From the NCBI GenBank assembly GCA_030762935.1, contig CM060890.1:152182129-152246128 (forward strand): 64,000 nucleotides of DNA, read 5' to 3'. This DNA comes from Hymenopus coronatus. Taxonomy: Eukaryota; Arthropoda; Insecta; Mantodea; Hymenopodidae. Below are positions 46,661 through 57,600 of this stretch, in pieces (position 1 is the stretch's first letter; the number at the start of each line of letters is the position of its first letter). Both the position numbers and the translations under genes were made by a program. The notes beneath the pieces were generated by a model. That model was not told the DNA's origin. It saw only the letters and a program-made list of their open reading frames with translations, and did not search any database.

Positions 46661-49600
46661 AACAAAACATTGTTAAAAAGCTTATTCTTCTATTTACTTC
46701 ATGCTAATCGAGATAAGCACTAGCAGAAACAGTCTTATTACTTGCTTCCTTGTAAGTAGAAGTGAAATAAGGGAGTACCATAGGTTAAAGTGATAGTCTT
46801 ATTACTTGCTTCCTTGTAAGTAGAAGTGAAATAACGGAGTGCCATAGGTTAAAGTGATAGTCTTATTACTTGCTTCCTTGTAAGTAGAAGTGAAATAAGG
46901 GAGTACCATAGGTTAAAGTGATAGTCTTATTACTTGCTTCCTTGTAAGTAGAAGTGAAATATGGTTAAAGTGATAGACTTATTACTTGCTTCCTTGTAAG
47001 TTGAAGTGAAATATGGTTAAAGTGATAGTCTTATTACTTGCTTCCTTGTAAGTAGAAGTGAAATAACGGAGTGCCATAGGTTAAAGTGATAGTCTTATTA
47101 CTTGCTTCCTTGTAAGTAGAAGTGAAATATGGTTAAAGTGATAGACTTATTACTTGCTTCCTTGTAAGTAGAAGTGAAATAAGGGAGTGCCATAGGTTAA
47201 AGTGATAGTCTTATTACTTGCTTCCTTGTAAGTAGAAGTGAAATATGGTTAAAGTGATAGTCTTATTACTTGCTTCCTTGTAAGTAGAAGTGAAATAAGG
47301 GAGTGCCATAGGTTAAAGTGATAGTCTTATTACTTGCTTCCTTGTAAGTAGAAGTGAAATAAGGGAGTGCCATAGGTTAAAGTGATAGTCTTATTACTTG
47401 CTTCCTTGTAAGTAGAAGCGAAATAAGGGAGTGCCATAGGTTAAAGTGATAGTCTTATTACTTGCTTCCTTGTAAGTAGAAGTGAAATAAGGGAGTGCCA
47501 TAGGTTAAAGTGATAGTCTTATTACTTGCTTCCTTGTAAGTAGAAGTGAAATAAGGGAGTGCCATAGGTTAAAGTGATAGTCTTATTACTTGCTTCCTTG
47601 TAAGTAGAAGTGAAATAAGGGAGTGCCATAGGTTAAAGTGATAGTCTTATTACTTGCTTCCTTGTAAGTAGAAGTGAAATAAGGGAGTGCCATAGGTTAA
47701 AGTGATAGTCTTATTACTTGCTTCCTTGTAAGTAGAAGTGAAATAAGGGAGTGCCATAGGTTAAAGTGATAGTCTTATTACTTGCTTCCTTGTAAGTAGA
47801 AGCGAAATAAGGGAGTGCCATAGGTTAAAGTGATAGTCTTATTACTTGCTTCCTTGTAAGTAGAAGCGAAATAAGGGAGTGCCATAGGTTAAAGTGATAG
47901 TCTTATTACTTGCTTCCTTGTAAGTAGAAGCGAAATAAGGGAGTGCCATAGGTTAAAGTGATAGTCTTATTACTTGCTTCCCTGTAAGTAGAAGTGAAAT
48001 AAGGGAGTGCCATAGGTTAAAGTGATAGTCTTATTACTTGCTTCCTTGTAAGTAGAAGTGAAATAAGGGAGTGCCATAGGTTAAAGTGATAGTCTTATTA
48101 CTTGCTTCCTTGTAAGTAGAAGTGAAATAAGGGAGTGCCATAGGTTAAAGTGATAGTCTTATTACTTGCTTCCTTGTAAGTAGAAGTGAAATAAGGGAGT
48201 GCCATAGGTTAAAGTGATAGTCTTATTACTTGCTTCCTTGTAAGTAGAAGCGAAGTAAGGGAGTGCCATAGGTTAAAGTGATAGTCTTATTACTTGCTTC
48301 CTTGTAAGTAGAAGTGAAATAAGGGAGTGCCATAGGTTAAAGTGATAGTCTTATTACTTGCTTCCCTGTAAGTAGAAGTGAAATAAGGGAGTGCCATAGG
48401 TTAAAGTGATAGTCTTATTACTTGCTTCCTTGTAAGTAGAAGCGAAATAAGGGAGTGCCATAGGTTAAAGTGATAGTCTTATTACTTGCTTCCCTGTAAG
48501 TAGAAGTGAAATAAGGGAGTGCCATAGGTTAAAGTGATAGTCTTATTACTTGCTTCCTTGTAAGTAGAAGCGAAATAAGGGAGTGCCATAGGTTAAAGTG
48601 ATAGTCTTATTACTTGCTTCCTTGTAAGTAGAAGTGAAATAAGGGAGTGCCATAGGTTAAAGTGATAGTCTTATTACTTGCTTCCTTGTAAGTAGAAGTG
48701 AAATAAGGGAGTGCCATAGGTTAAAGTGACAGTCTTATTACTTGCTTCCTTGTAAGTAGAAGCGAAATAAGGGAGTGCCATAGGTTAAAGTGATAGTCTT
48801 ATTACTTGCTTCCTTGTAAGTAGAAGTGAAATAACGGAGTGCCATAGGTTAAAGTGATAGTCTTATTACTTGCTTCCTTGTAAGTAGAAGTGAAATAAGG
48901 GAGTACCATAGGTTAAAGTGATAGTCTTATTACTTGCTTCCTTGTAAGTAGAAGTGAAATAACGGAGTGCCATAGGTTAAAGTGACAGTCTTATTACTTG
49001 CTTCCTTGTAAGTAGAAGTGAAATAAGGTTAAAGTGATAGACTTATTACTTGCTTTCTTGTAAGTAGAAGTGAAATACGGTTAAAGTGATAGTCTTATTA
49101 CTTGCTTTCTTGTAAGTAGAAGTGAAATAAGGTTAAAGTGATAGTCAAAGGCTGGTTGCTATGTCACTGAAGTTCCTTTGTTTGTATGGACAGGAGTTGA
49201 CAAATTCCTGTATGAGAAAAGTATGTTTTTTGAAGCTGAAACCAAAAACAAGGCATATCTTAAAAACCATCAGCTCCAGAAAAAAATGTATATAGCGTAA
49301 GTTGTGTTCTTTAAGTGATCTACATTTTTTGTGTGGTAAGGGTTTATCCAGCTCTTACGGTTTAGCCGTTATGCAAAATTCCGTTAAATTCGTCCAGAAC
49401 AAAGTAGTCTTCAGAGGCTATTCCCAGAAAATTCAAGATACACATTTCATTTGTCAGATAAATATCTGTAATATACGACATTTTAATCGTTTGAGACATT
49501 TATGAGTATTCAAAATTTTCGAAAAAAGTTCCATGTAAAGGGTAGTTTGAGGTGGCGGGATTTTTCTCAAAATCTTTGTGTCGCATCCCTGGAAGATATT

Positions 49601-49825
49601 AAACTTAAATACCAACTTTGGTATTTGACCGACTTTTCGTTTTTGAGTTTTCGTGTTTACAAACACACAAATAGGCACACACACGAACTTCCAAAAATGC
49701 TTTCTTTTTTTTGGATTCAGGAAGACCCAAAACATGTATTTACGGTGAAATCTTGGTATTGAATTATTGGGTGCATTACAACACCTTCTCTATACACCAT
49801 GCACGCAGTACGTGCACAGAAAGTA
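46661..49825 (+). repeat. R1 dispersed repeat, copy 5, with internal tandem expansion
   Basis: 5' end CTGTAACAAAACATTG...AAAGCTTATTCTTC, then the amplified 64-bp module, then from 49,149 the rest of R1: GGCTGGTTGCTATGTCAC, AAAAAAATGTATATAGCG, TCTTCAGAGGCTATTCCC, CCATGTAAAGGGTAGTTTGA, short (CA)n, CAAAACATGTATTTACGG and CCTTCTCTATACACCATGC. The open frames 49,454-49,762 are part of this repeat and are not genes. Confidence 0.8.
46730..49148 (+). repeat. 2.4-kb array of a 64-bp unit (about 38 copies)
   Basis: Unit: AGTCTTATTACTTGCTTCC, TTGTAAGTAGAAGTGAAATA, AGGGAGTGCCATAGG, TTAAAGTGAT. A 52-bp form lacking 12 bp (no GGAGTGCCATAG) occurs mainly at both edges of the array, while 64-bp units fill the centre. 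Point variants (GCGAAATAAGG, TCCCTGTAAG, AACGGAG) recur in blocks. Other R1 copies have this module once. Confidence 0.95.
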
Positions 49826-52030
49826 TGAATGAATGAATGAATGAATGAATAAGTGTATTTATTAACATAGCAATATCATACATAGAATTTCAACAGTCGC
49901 ACGGGTCCACAGACCGTACGTGCTTTTGTAATACACATTACAAGCAATATTAAAACAACAACCACAACAAACAATTAAAAGAGTAAACACGAAAATAAAA
50001 AGACAAAGGAAATACACAGTTAAAAGCAATATTAAACAACAATAAAAATTAAGAGTGAATCCGAAAATAAGGATACAAAGATATTCAAATATAGCAATTT
50101 AAATTTACAGCACAGAGTACACCTTCATAAATGCACCCTTTTATAATAGATAATTACACTTAAAATACATATATACACATAATATATACAACTCTAGCAC
50201 AACAGTGACCTAAGTATGACATAATATATATGTATGTAGAACATTGTAGTCACTTTTGTTTAGTTGATCTTATTCCCTCCCCCCTTCTCTATTGGCAGCC
50301 TCCTCAGATCTCAGCTGTCTTGCCTTAAGTATAAATTTACCTAGCACGTCCATATTTTCCGTGCCTGCCAGTAGCGTCCAACATGCTTCTATCCCTACAT
50401 TCGCAGTGGTAAAAAATCGCGGCAAATATTTTTCCCGCCATTCCTCCATACCCCTACATCTTGAAAAGATGTGAGTCCACGACTGTTCCTCTTCGCAAAT
50501 GGGACAGATTCTCGAACCATTCTCGTCAGAATTTTCGTGCTCCTCCATGCTCCTAGTCTAATCCACGCGAGCCCCTCTCTAATGAGTTTGGTACCTGTTT
50601 TGATGTATTGCTCCATACCCCACTCCGATTCAGCCCAGACTGTACTTCTAATAGCACCTTCTCTGTGCATTGCGCAATTATATACTGTCTGTGAATATCA
50701 CAGAGACGTTTCTTAATTTTTCTCCAAATACTTCGCCTGTTTTCTTGCCCCACCATCCAAATGTCTCCCATCCCAATGGTTTCCAACCCTTTCTTTAATT
50801 TTGATGCCCACGTCAAATTACCTTCCATTCGCAACTTCTCACGGTAGCAGAGTGCCCTAATTAGAGATTGGTTTCCGTGAATGATTCTCATCCAATATTT
50901 AACTGCTCTGATTTTGCACTCTATCGTTTCACTATGTATCCGAATTCCCTCATTATTCCGCAGTTTGCCGTACCCCTCCCTACCTACAGAATTCCTTTCA
51001 CAAATTGGGTCCTCACTTGATCCAGATTCCCTGTTTGTTCCCACCCCCATATTTCTCCTCCGTATGTCATCGTGGATCTAACTGTCGCTCCGTATACAGT
51101 TTCCATTAAGGTTATGGAGATATTCGGAATTCTGCAGCGTATCCGGAGAGCTTCCGCCGCTTTCACCCTTGCCTTGTGTTTCGTAATGTCAATGTGTTTT
51201 GTCCATTTTCCGTTCATTGTAAATGTGAGTCCTAAGTACACAAAAGATTTAACATTGTCCAGTATCTGTCCTGCATATGTCCAAGTCTCCTCCCTGTTAT
51301 AAACACAACCCTTTTTGAAAGTCATTGCCTTAGTCTTATTCACATTAACTGTAAGTAGCCATTCATCGCAATAGTTCTTAAGTTTGTCCAGTCCTCGTTG
51401 CAATCCGTTTACTGTCGTAGAGCACAATACTAAATCGTCTGCGTATAAAAGTGTTGGGATCTGCAAATCCGCTACTACTGGCGCTTGAATATTCTCTGCT
51501 ATCATTGTATCAGTAATATCATCCACAAAGAGATTAAATAGCAAGGGAGATAAAATACAACCCTGCCTCACTCCCCTATAGCTTCGGCAGCTCTCGGACA
51601 CTCTGTTTCTGTCGTACTTCACACAGAATTGGACATTTTGATATATTGCCTGCAATGCTCTAACCATTTTACTTGATAACCCCTTTCTGCCTAGTTTGTA
51701 CCATAATGCATTTCGATTGATAGAGTCAAATGCCTTCTTAAAGTCCACAAAAGCACAATGAAGCTTTCCCCGCTTAACTAACAGTTGCTTCGTCCTTAAA
51801 GTGTGTAATATAAAAGCGGCATCTATGGTACTGTGTCCTTCTCTGAAACCCATTTGAAATTTTGAAAGTTTGCCAAATTTAGATTCCCAGTACTTTATCC
51901 GGTTATATAACACTCTACAATAAATTTTCTCCATAATTGGCAACAGAGTAACCCCCCTATAGTTATCCGGATTTCCAATAGTTCCCTTCCCAAAATCTGA
52001 TGTGTTCCATTCACATGCCTTTCTGTACAC
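49825..52030 (-). mobile_element. 5'-truncated non-LTR retrotransposon (LINE)
   Basis: Read on the minus strand, the reverse-transcriptase domain is followed by a C-terminal domain with a CCHC motif, a 3' untranslated region of about 440 bp with AATAAA near 49,860, and a 3' tail of ATTC tetranucleotides (49,826-49,849). No endonuclease domain or first ORF is present, so it is truncated upstream of about 52,030, where R1 copy 6 begins. The simple-repeat tail rather than poly(A) narrows the clade but I cannot assign it. Confidence 0.85.
50270..52030 (-). pseudogene. Reverse transcriptase of a LINE, frameshifted and truncated
   Basis: Minus-strand 52,039-50,984 is open for 351 codons: NPDNYRGVTLLPIMEKIYCR, FREGHSTIDAAF, motif A FVDFKKAFD (residues 97-105), motif B RQGCILSPLLFN (158-169), motif C YADD (199-202), then VYLGLTF. 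Near 50,990 the frame shifts; the next part (51,050-50,553) carries ECKIRAVKYWMRI. A further shift precedes 50,548-50,270, which holds CPICEEEQSWTHIFSRC (C-x2-C-x7-H-x4-C), the zinc knuckle typical after RT in many LINEs. The catalytic Asp residues are present, but the frame is broken at least twice and the N-terminus is missing. The first codons at the upstream edge overlap the R1 boundary. Confidence 0.88.
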
Positions 52031-52385
52031 CTGTAACAAATTAGTGTTATAAAGCTTATTCTTCTCTCTGCTTGATGGTAATCAAGATAAACATTAACAG
52101 AAATTGTGTTATTACTTGCTTCCTTGTGAGTAGAAGGGACAGCTAAAGTAATTGTCTCGTCGTGCTTTAAAAGGCGGTCGCTATGTAAAGCGATTGAAAT
52201 TCCAATCTCTTTGTTTGCCAAAAGAATAACAAAAAATGTATATGACATAAATTGTATGTTTTAATGATATCTACATTTTTGGTGCAGTAAGTGTTTGTAT
52301 ATCTCTTATGGTTTGCCCGTTATATATAAAACTCATCCAGAATGAACACGTCTTCAGAGGATATTCCCAGAAAATTCAACATACA
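52031..52385 (+). repeat. R1 dispersed repeat, copy 6, 5' part
   Basis: TTATAAAGCTTATTCTTC, a single TTATTACTTGCTTCCTTG module, CGGTCGCTATGTAAAGC, AAAATGTATATGACATAAAT and GAGGATATTCCCAGAAAATT. Interrupted at TACA by the mariner; it continues at 53,740. Confidence 0.8.
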
Positions 52386-53739
52386 CGTGCGTCGGCTGAT
52401 AAGTCCCGGGCCTCTCAATGAAAACAGCATTTATTTTTTTTTCTTTATTTCTCAACATAATCTCCAGAAAGGTTCATACATTTGTCATATTGGTGTTCTA
52501 ATTTAATTAAACCATCTTTGTAGTGAGCTTTATCAAGGTGCTCAAAATAGCTGTTTACCTCATCAATGACCTCCTCGTTGGTGTGAAATCTTCGTCCTCC
52601 AAGCCATTTTTGAGTTTGGGAACAGGTGGTTGTCAGTGGATGCTAGATCTGGCGAATAGGGTGCATGTTCAAGCAATTGTTTGAGATTTGGGAACAGGTG
52701 GTTGTCAGTTGGAGCTAGATCTGGCGAATAGGGTGGATGTTCAAGCAATTAAAACTTTAATCCGTACATTTTTACCATTGCCATGACTGAACGTGTGCCG
52801 GAGCATTGTTGTGATGAAACAAGATTACTTTTTTCTTCCCAATGAGGTCTTTTCTTTTCACCTCATCACTCAAACGTTGCAGAAAGCTTGCGTAGTAGTC
52901 ACCAGTGATACTTTTACCGTTTTCCAGGTAATCAATAAAAGGAATTCCCTCTGCATCCCAGAAAACACTCGCCATAACCTTGTTAGCTGTCAAAATCGAC
53001 TTTCCCTTTTTTGGAGTTGGTTCACCTGGCGCGATCCACTGTTTTCACTGTGATTTACTTCCTGGAGTGAAGTGATGTATCCAAATTTAATCCATGGTAA
53101 TAAGCGGTCTCAAAAATTTACTGGGATTTTTACGGTAGAGCTCCATTCTTAACAGAAACAGTTTTTCTTTGCAACTTTTGATCAGGTGTCAACAAACGCG
53201 GGACTCATCTTGCACAGACCTTGTGAAAGCCAAAAACATTATTTAAAATATTACTTGCACGTTCTTTTGATATGCTTTTAGCCTCTGCTATGCCAAACAA
53301 CTTTAATATGCGGTCTTCCAGTACTAAACAATGACTTTTTTCAATGATCTCTGGAGTTATCACTTCTACAGGACGTCCAGAGCGAGGCTCATCACTAGTG
53401 CTCGTACGTCCCATTTTAAACTCTGCAACCCATCTTTTAATCATTGAATATGAAGGGGCAGAGTCTTTCAATGTACTGTCCATTTCCTCCTTGAATTCTT
53501 TAGGCGTTAAACCTATCAAATGGAAGTATTTAATCACTGCTCGTTTTTCCAAATGCTCCATTTTCGTGAAAACTCTAAAGTTGTCTTGTTTAAAATGCTG
53601 TCATTCGAAAACTAAACAAGGTATTGACCTGTAACTAGGGATACAATCTAGTCTAGAGTTAAAGTATACGATGCTACCGTCTAACTGAACTAGTGACGCC
53701 ATATCTGTGTGAGGCCCGGGACTTATCAGCCGACCCTCG
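52386..53739 (-). mobile_element. mariner transposon, decayed
   Basis: A 1354-bp element. Its 29-bp terminal repeats share GTCGGCTGATAAGTCCCGG and differ at two outer positions (CGTGC versus CGAGG). Both sides carry TACA (52,382-52,385 and 53,740-53,743), which includes the TA expected for mariner. Length, single transposase and D34D-type motifs fit the mariner family. Confidence 0.9.
52563..53561 (-). pseudogene. mariner transposase, inactive
   Basis: N-terminal helix-turn-helix part at 53,561-53,205 ([40 protein letters not shown]). The TMD motif with the first Asp is near 53,090 next to a frame break. 52,993-52,772 has TANKVMASVFWDAEGIPFID and FHHNNAPAH, in which the second catalytic Asp is replaced by Asn (codon 52,810-52,808). 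YSPDLAPTDNHLFPN follows, tandemly duplicated (about 69 bp, 52,610-52,750). The frame breaks, the lost catalytic residue and the duplication all make it inactive. The family catalyses cut-and-paste transposition at TA. Confidence 0.88.
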
Positions 53740-54100
53740 TACATTTTGTTTGTCATGTAAATATCTTTAATATACGATATTTTAATCAAAATCATTAGAG
53801 CCATTTTTTAGAAAATCAAAATTTTCGAAAATGTTTACTGTAAAGGTCGTATGGGATACGGCGATTTTCTTCGTGTCGCTTCTTTTGAAAATACTAAACT
53901 TAAATACCATGTTTGGTATTTTATGAATTCTTCGTTTTTTAGTTATGTTCACAGAGACATAAACACATATACACGCGCGGGGACCTTTAGCTGAAAATGC
54001 TTTTTTAGCACACAGCGGACTTTAAAACTTTTGAGTGGAATACAATGCCTTGTCTATACATGTACGTGTAGAGAAAATAAAAATACAAAGTTATTAAAAT
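53740..54100 (+). repeat. R1 dispersed repeat, copy 6, 3' part
   Basis: TTGTCATGTAAATATCTTTA, TACTGTAAAGGTCGTATGGG, AAATACCATGTTTGGTATTT, a short CACATATACACGCGC tract, GGGACCTTTAGCTGAAAATG and GGAATACAATGCCTTGTCTA. Confidence 0.78.
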
Positions 54101-54780
54101 GGACATTTGAAAACTGCTTCAGATCTAGTGGGAAAAATTGACAGAAACGTGTGTTACAGTCACATGACTTTCCCTACCTGTTCTACAGCTAAATATTGTT
54201 ACAAAATCTTGTTTCCTTAACTACTCCAGAAAAAAATAGCACATACGTTTTATTATATATTTCCTTGTATGTACAAAGAAGAGCGACATATTTAAACAGT
54301 TGGACGTTACCTGATACATTCCGTTCAACTTGCTTAACCAGAAGAAGAAAAATAAATAAATTACCGTAGAACGACTTCCTATTTGAGAAATTATACTTTT
54401 GAAGGAGATCTACATTTTTACCTTCCCTACTTATACATGGTAGAAAGGTAGAGCATGCATGGAGTAGACAAGCGATGCAGCCAGATACGAAGCGACAACA
54501 GGGACTGTGAAAATAAGCACCAATGAAAATAGTGTGGCTGTAGGATTTATGAATTATGAAAAATTGTAGAGTGGCAATATATTCACAGGTTTGAGTTACT
54601 GATATTTTCATGGCAGACGATACAAGTCGCAAGCTCGCACTTTACTGCCTTTCAGAGTGAAACCAATGCTAGCGTAGTATTTAACTAACACATCAGTAAC
54701 AGCCCTTGTGCTCTGATAGGATTACAACAACAGACTTAGGTGATTCTCTGAGGTCACTTGTACCAGTGGAGACGAGATGT
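54101..54780. other. Non-coding stretch between R1 and the second satellite
   Basis: A 147-codon open stretch on the minus strand (54,189-54,632) is the longest frame but shows no domain, signal or repeat pattern that I recognise; it is left uncalled. No other feature seen. Confidence 0.45.
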
Positions 54781-57600
54781 GGCAATTGTCACCAGCTTCT
54801 GTTTAATCCGGTAGTGCAGCTTCTGTTGTCACCAGCTTCTGTTTAAACCGGTGGTGCAGATTGCTGTTGTCACCAGCTTCTGTTGTCACCAGCTTCTGTT
54901 TAAACCGGTGGTGCAGGTTCCTGTTGTCACCAGCTTCTGTTGTCACCAGCTTCTGTTTAAACCGGTGGTGCAGGTTGCTGTTGTCACCAGCTTCTGTTTA
55001 ATCCGGTGGTGCAGCTTCTGTTGTCACCAGCTTCTGTTTAATCCGGTGGTGCAGGTTGCTGTTGTCACCAGCTTCTGTTTAATCCGGTGGTGCAGGTTGC
55101 TGTTGTCACCAGCTTCTGTTTAATCCGGTGGTGCAGGTTGCAGTTGTCACCAGTTTCTGTTGTCACCAGCTTCTGTTTAAACCGGTAGTGCAGGTTGCTG
55201 TTGTCACCAGCTTCTGTTTAATCCGGTAGTGCAACTTCTGTTGTCACCAGCTTCTGTTTAATCCAGTGGTGCAGGTTGCTGTTGATACCAGCTTCTGTTG
55301 TCACCAGCTTTTGTTCTCACCAGCTTCTGTTTAATCCGGTGGTGCAGGATGCTGTTGTCACCAGCTTCTCTTTAATCCGGTGGTGCAGCTTGCTGTTGTC
55401 ACCAGGTTCTGTTGTCTATAGCTTCTGTTTAATCCGGTGGTGCAGCTTGCTGTTGTCATCAGCTTCTGTTGTCACCAGCTTTTGTTCTCACCAGCTTCTG
55501 TTTAATCCGGTGGTGCAGGTTGCTGTTGTCACCAGCTTCTCTTTAATCCGGTGGTGCAGCTTGCTGTTGTCACCAGGTTCTGTTGTCTATAGCTTCTGTT
55601 TAATCCGGTGGTGCAGCTTGCTGTTGTCACCAGCTTCTGTTTAATCCGGTGGTGTAGGTTGCTGTTGTCACCAGTTTCTGTTGTCACCAGCTTCTGTTTA
55701 AACCGGTAGTGCAGGTAGCTGTAGTCACCAGCTTCTGTTGTCACCAGTTCTGTTTAATCCGGTGGTGCAGCTTGCTGTTTCCGAAGCTTCTTTTTCAACC
55801 AGCTTCTGTTTAATCCGGTGGTGCAGCTTGCTGTTTCCGAAGCTTCTTTTTCAACCAGCTTCTGTTTAATCCGGTGGTGCTGCTTGCTGTTGTCACCAGC
55901 TTCTGTTGTCACCAGCTTCTGTTTAATCCGGTGATGCAGCTAGCTGTTGTCACCAGCTTCTGTTTAATCCGGTGGTGCAGCTTGCTGTTGTCACCAGCTT
56001 CTGTTTAATCCGGTGGTGAAGCTTGCCGTTGTCACCAGCTTCTGTTTAATCCGGTGGTGCAGCTTGCTGTTGTCATCAGCTTCTGTTTAATCCGGTGGTG
56101 CAGCTTGCCGTTGTCACCAGCTTCTGTTTAATCCGGTGGTGCAGCTTGCTGTTGTCACCAGCTTCTGTTTAATCCGGTGGTGCAGCTTGCCGTTGTCACC
56201 AGCTTCTGTTTAATCCGGTGGTGCAGCTTGCTGTTGTCATCAGCTTCTGTTGTCACCAGCTTCTGTTTAATCCGGTGCTGCAGCTTGCTGTTTGCACCAG
56301 CTTCTGTTTAATCCGGTGGTGCAGGTTGCTGTTGTCATCAGCTTCTGTTGTCACCAGCTTCTGTTTAATCCGGTGGTGCAGCTTGCTGTTGTCATCAGCT
56401 TCTGTTGTCACCAGCTTCTGTTTAATCCGGTGCTGCAGCTTGCTGTTGTCACCAGCTTCTGTTTAATCCGGTGGTGCAGGTTGCTGTTGTCACCAGCTTC
56501 TGTTTAATGCGGTGCTGCAGCTTGCTGTTGTCACCAGTTTCTGTTTAATCCGGTGGTGCAGGTTGCTGTTGTCACCAGCTTCTGTTTAGTCCGGTGGTGC
56601 AGCTTGCTGTTGTCAAAAGCTTCTGTTTAATCCCATGGTGCAGGTTGCTGTTGTCACCAGCTTCTGTTGTCACCAGCTTCTGTTGTCACCAGCTTCTTTT
56701 GTCATTAGCTTCAGTTTAATCCGGTGGTGCAGCCTGCTGTTGTCACCATCTACTCTTTAATTCCGGTGGTGCAGCTTGCTGTTGTCTCCAGCTTCTGTTG
56801 TCACTAGCTTCTTTTTAATCCAGTGGTGCAGCTTGCTGCTGTCACAAACTTCTGTTGTCACCAGCCTCTGTTTAATCCGGTTGTGCAGCTTGCTGTTGTC
56901 ACCAGCTTCTGTTGTCAGCAGCTCCTGTTTAATCCGGTGGTGCAGCTTGCTGTTGTCACCAGCTTCTGTTGTCAGCAGCTTCTGTTGTCACCAGCTTCTG
57001 TTGTCACTAGCTTCTGTTTAATCCGGTGGTGCAGCTTGCTGTTGTCACCAGCTTCTGTTGTCACCAGCTTCTGTTGTCACCAGCTTCTGTTGTCACCAGC
57101 TCCTGTTTAATCCGGTGGTGCAGCTTGCTGTTGTCACCAGTTTCTGTTGTCACCAGCTTCTGTTGTCACCAGCTTCTGTTGTCACCAGCTTCTGTTGTCA
57201 CCAGCTCCTGTTTAATCCGGTGGTGCAGCTTGCTGTTGTCACCAGCTTCTGTTGTCACCAGCTTCTGTTGTCACCAGCTCCTGTTTAATCCGGTGGTGCA
57301 GCTTGCTGTTGTCACCAGCTTCTGTTGTCACCAGCTCCTGTTTAATCCGGTGGTGCAGCTTGCTGTTGTCACCAGCTTCTGTTGTCAGCAGCTTCTGTTG
57401 TCACCAGCTTCTGTTGTCACTAGCTTCTGTTTAATCCGGTGGTGCAGCTTGCTGTTGTCACCAGCTTCTGTTGTCACCAGCTTCTGTTGTCACCAGCTTC
57501 TGTTGTCACCAGCTCCTGTTTAATCCGGTGGTGCAGCTTGCTGTTGTCACCAGCTTCTGTTGTCACTAGCTTCTGTTGTCACCAGCTTCTGTTGTCACTA

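Noticed and set aside
54189..54632. 147-codon minus-strand open frame
   Set aside because: No domain, and no support from context; it could be chance in AT-rich DNA.
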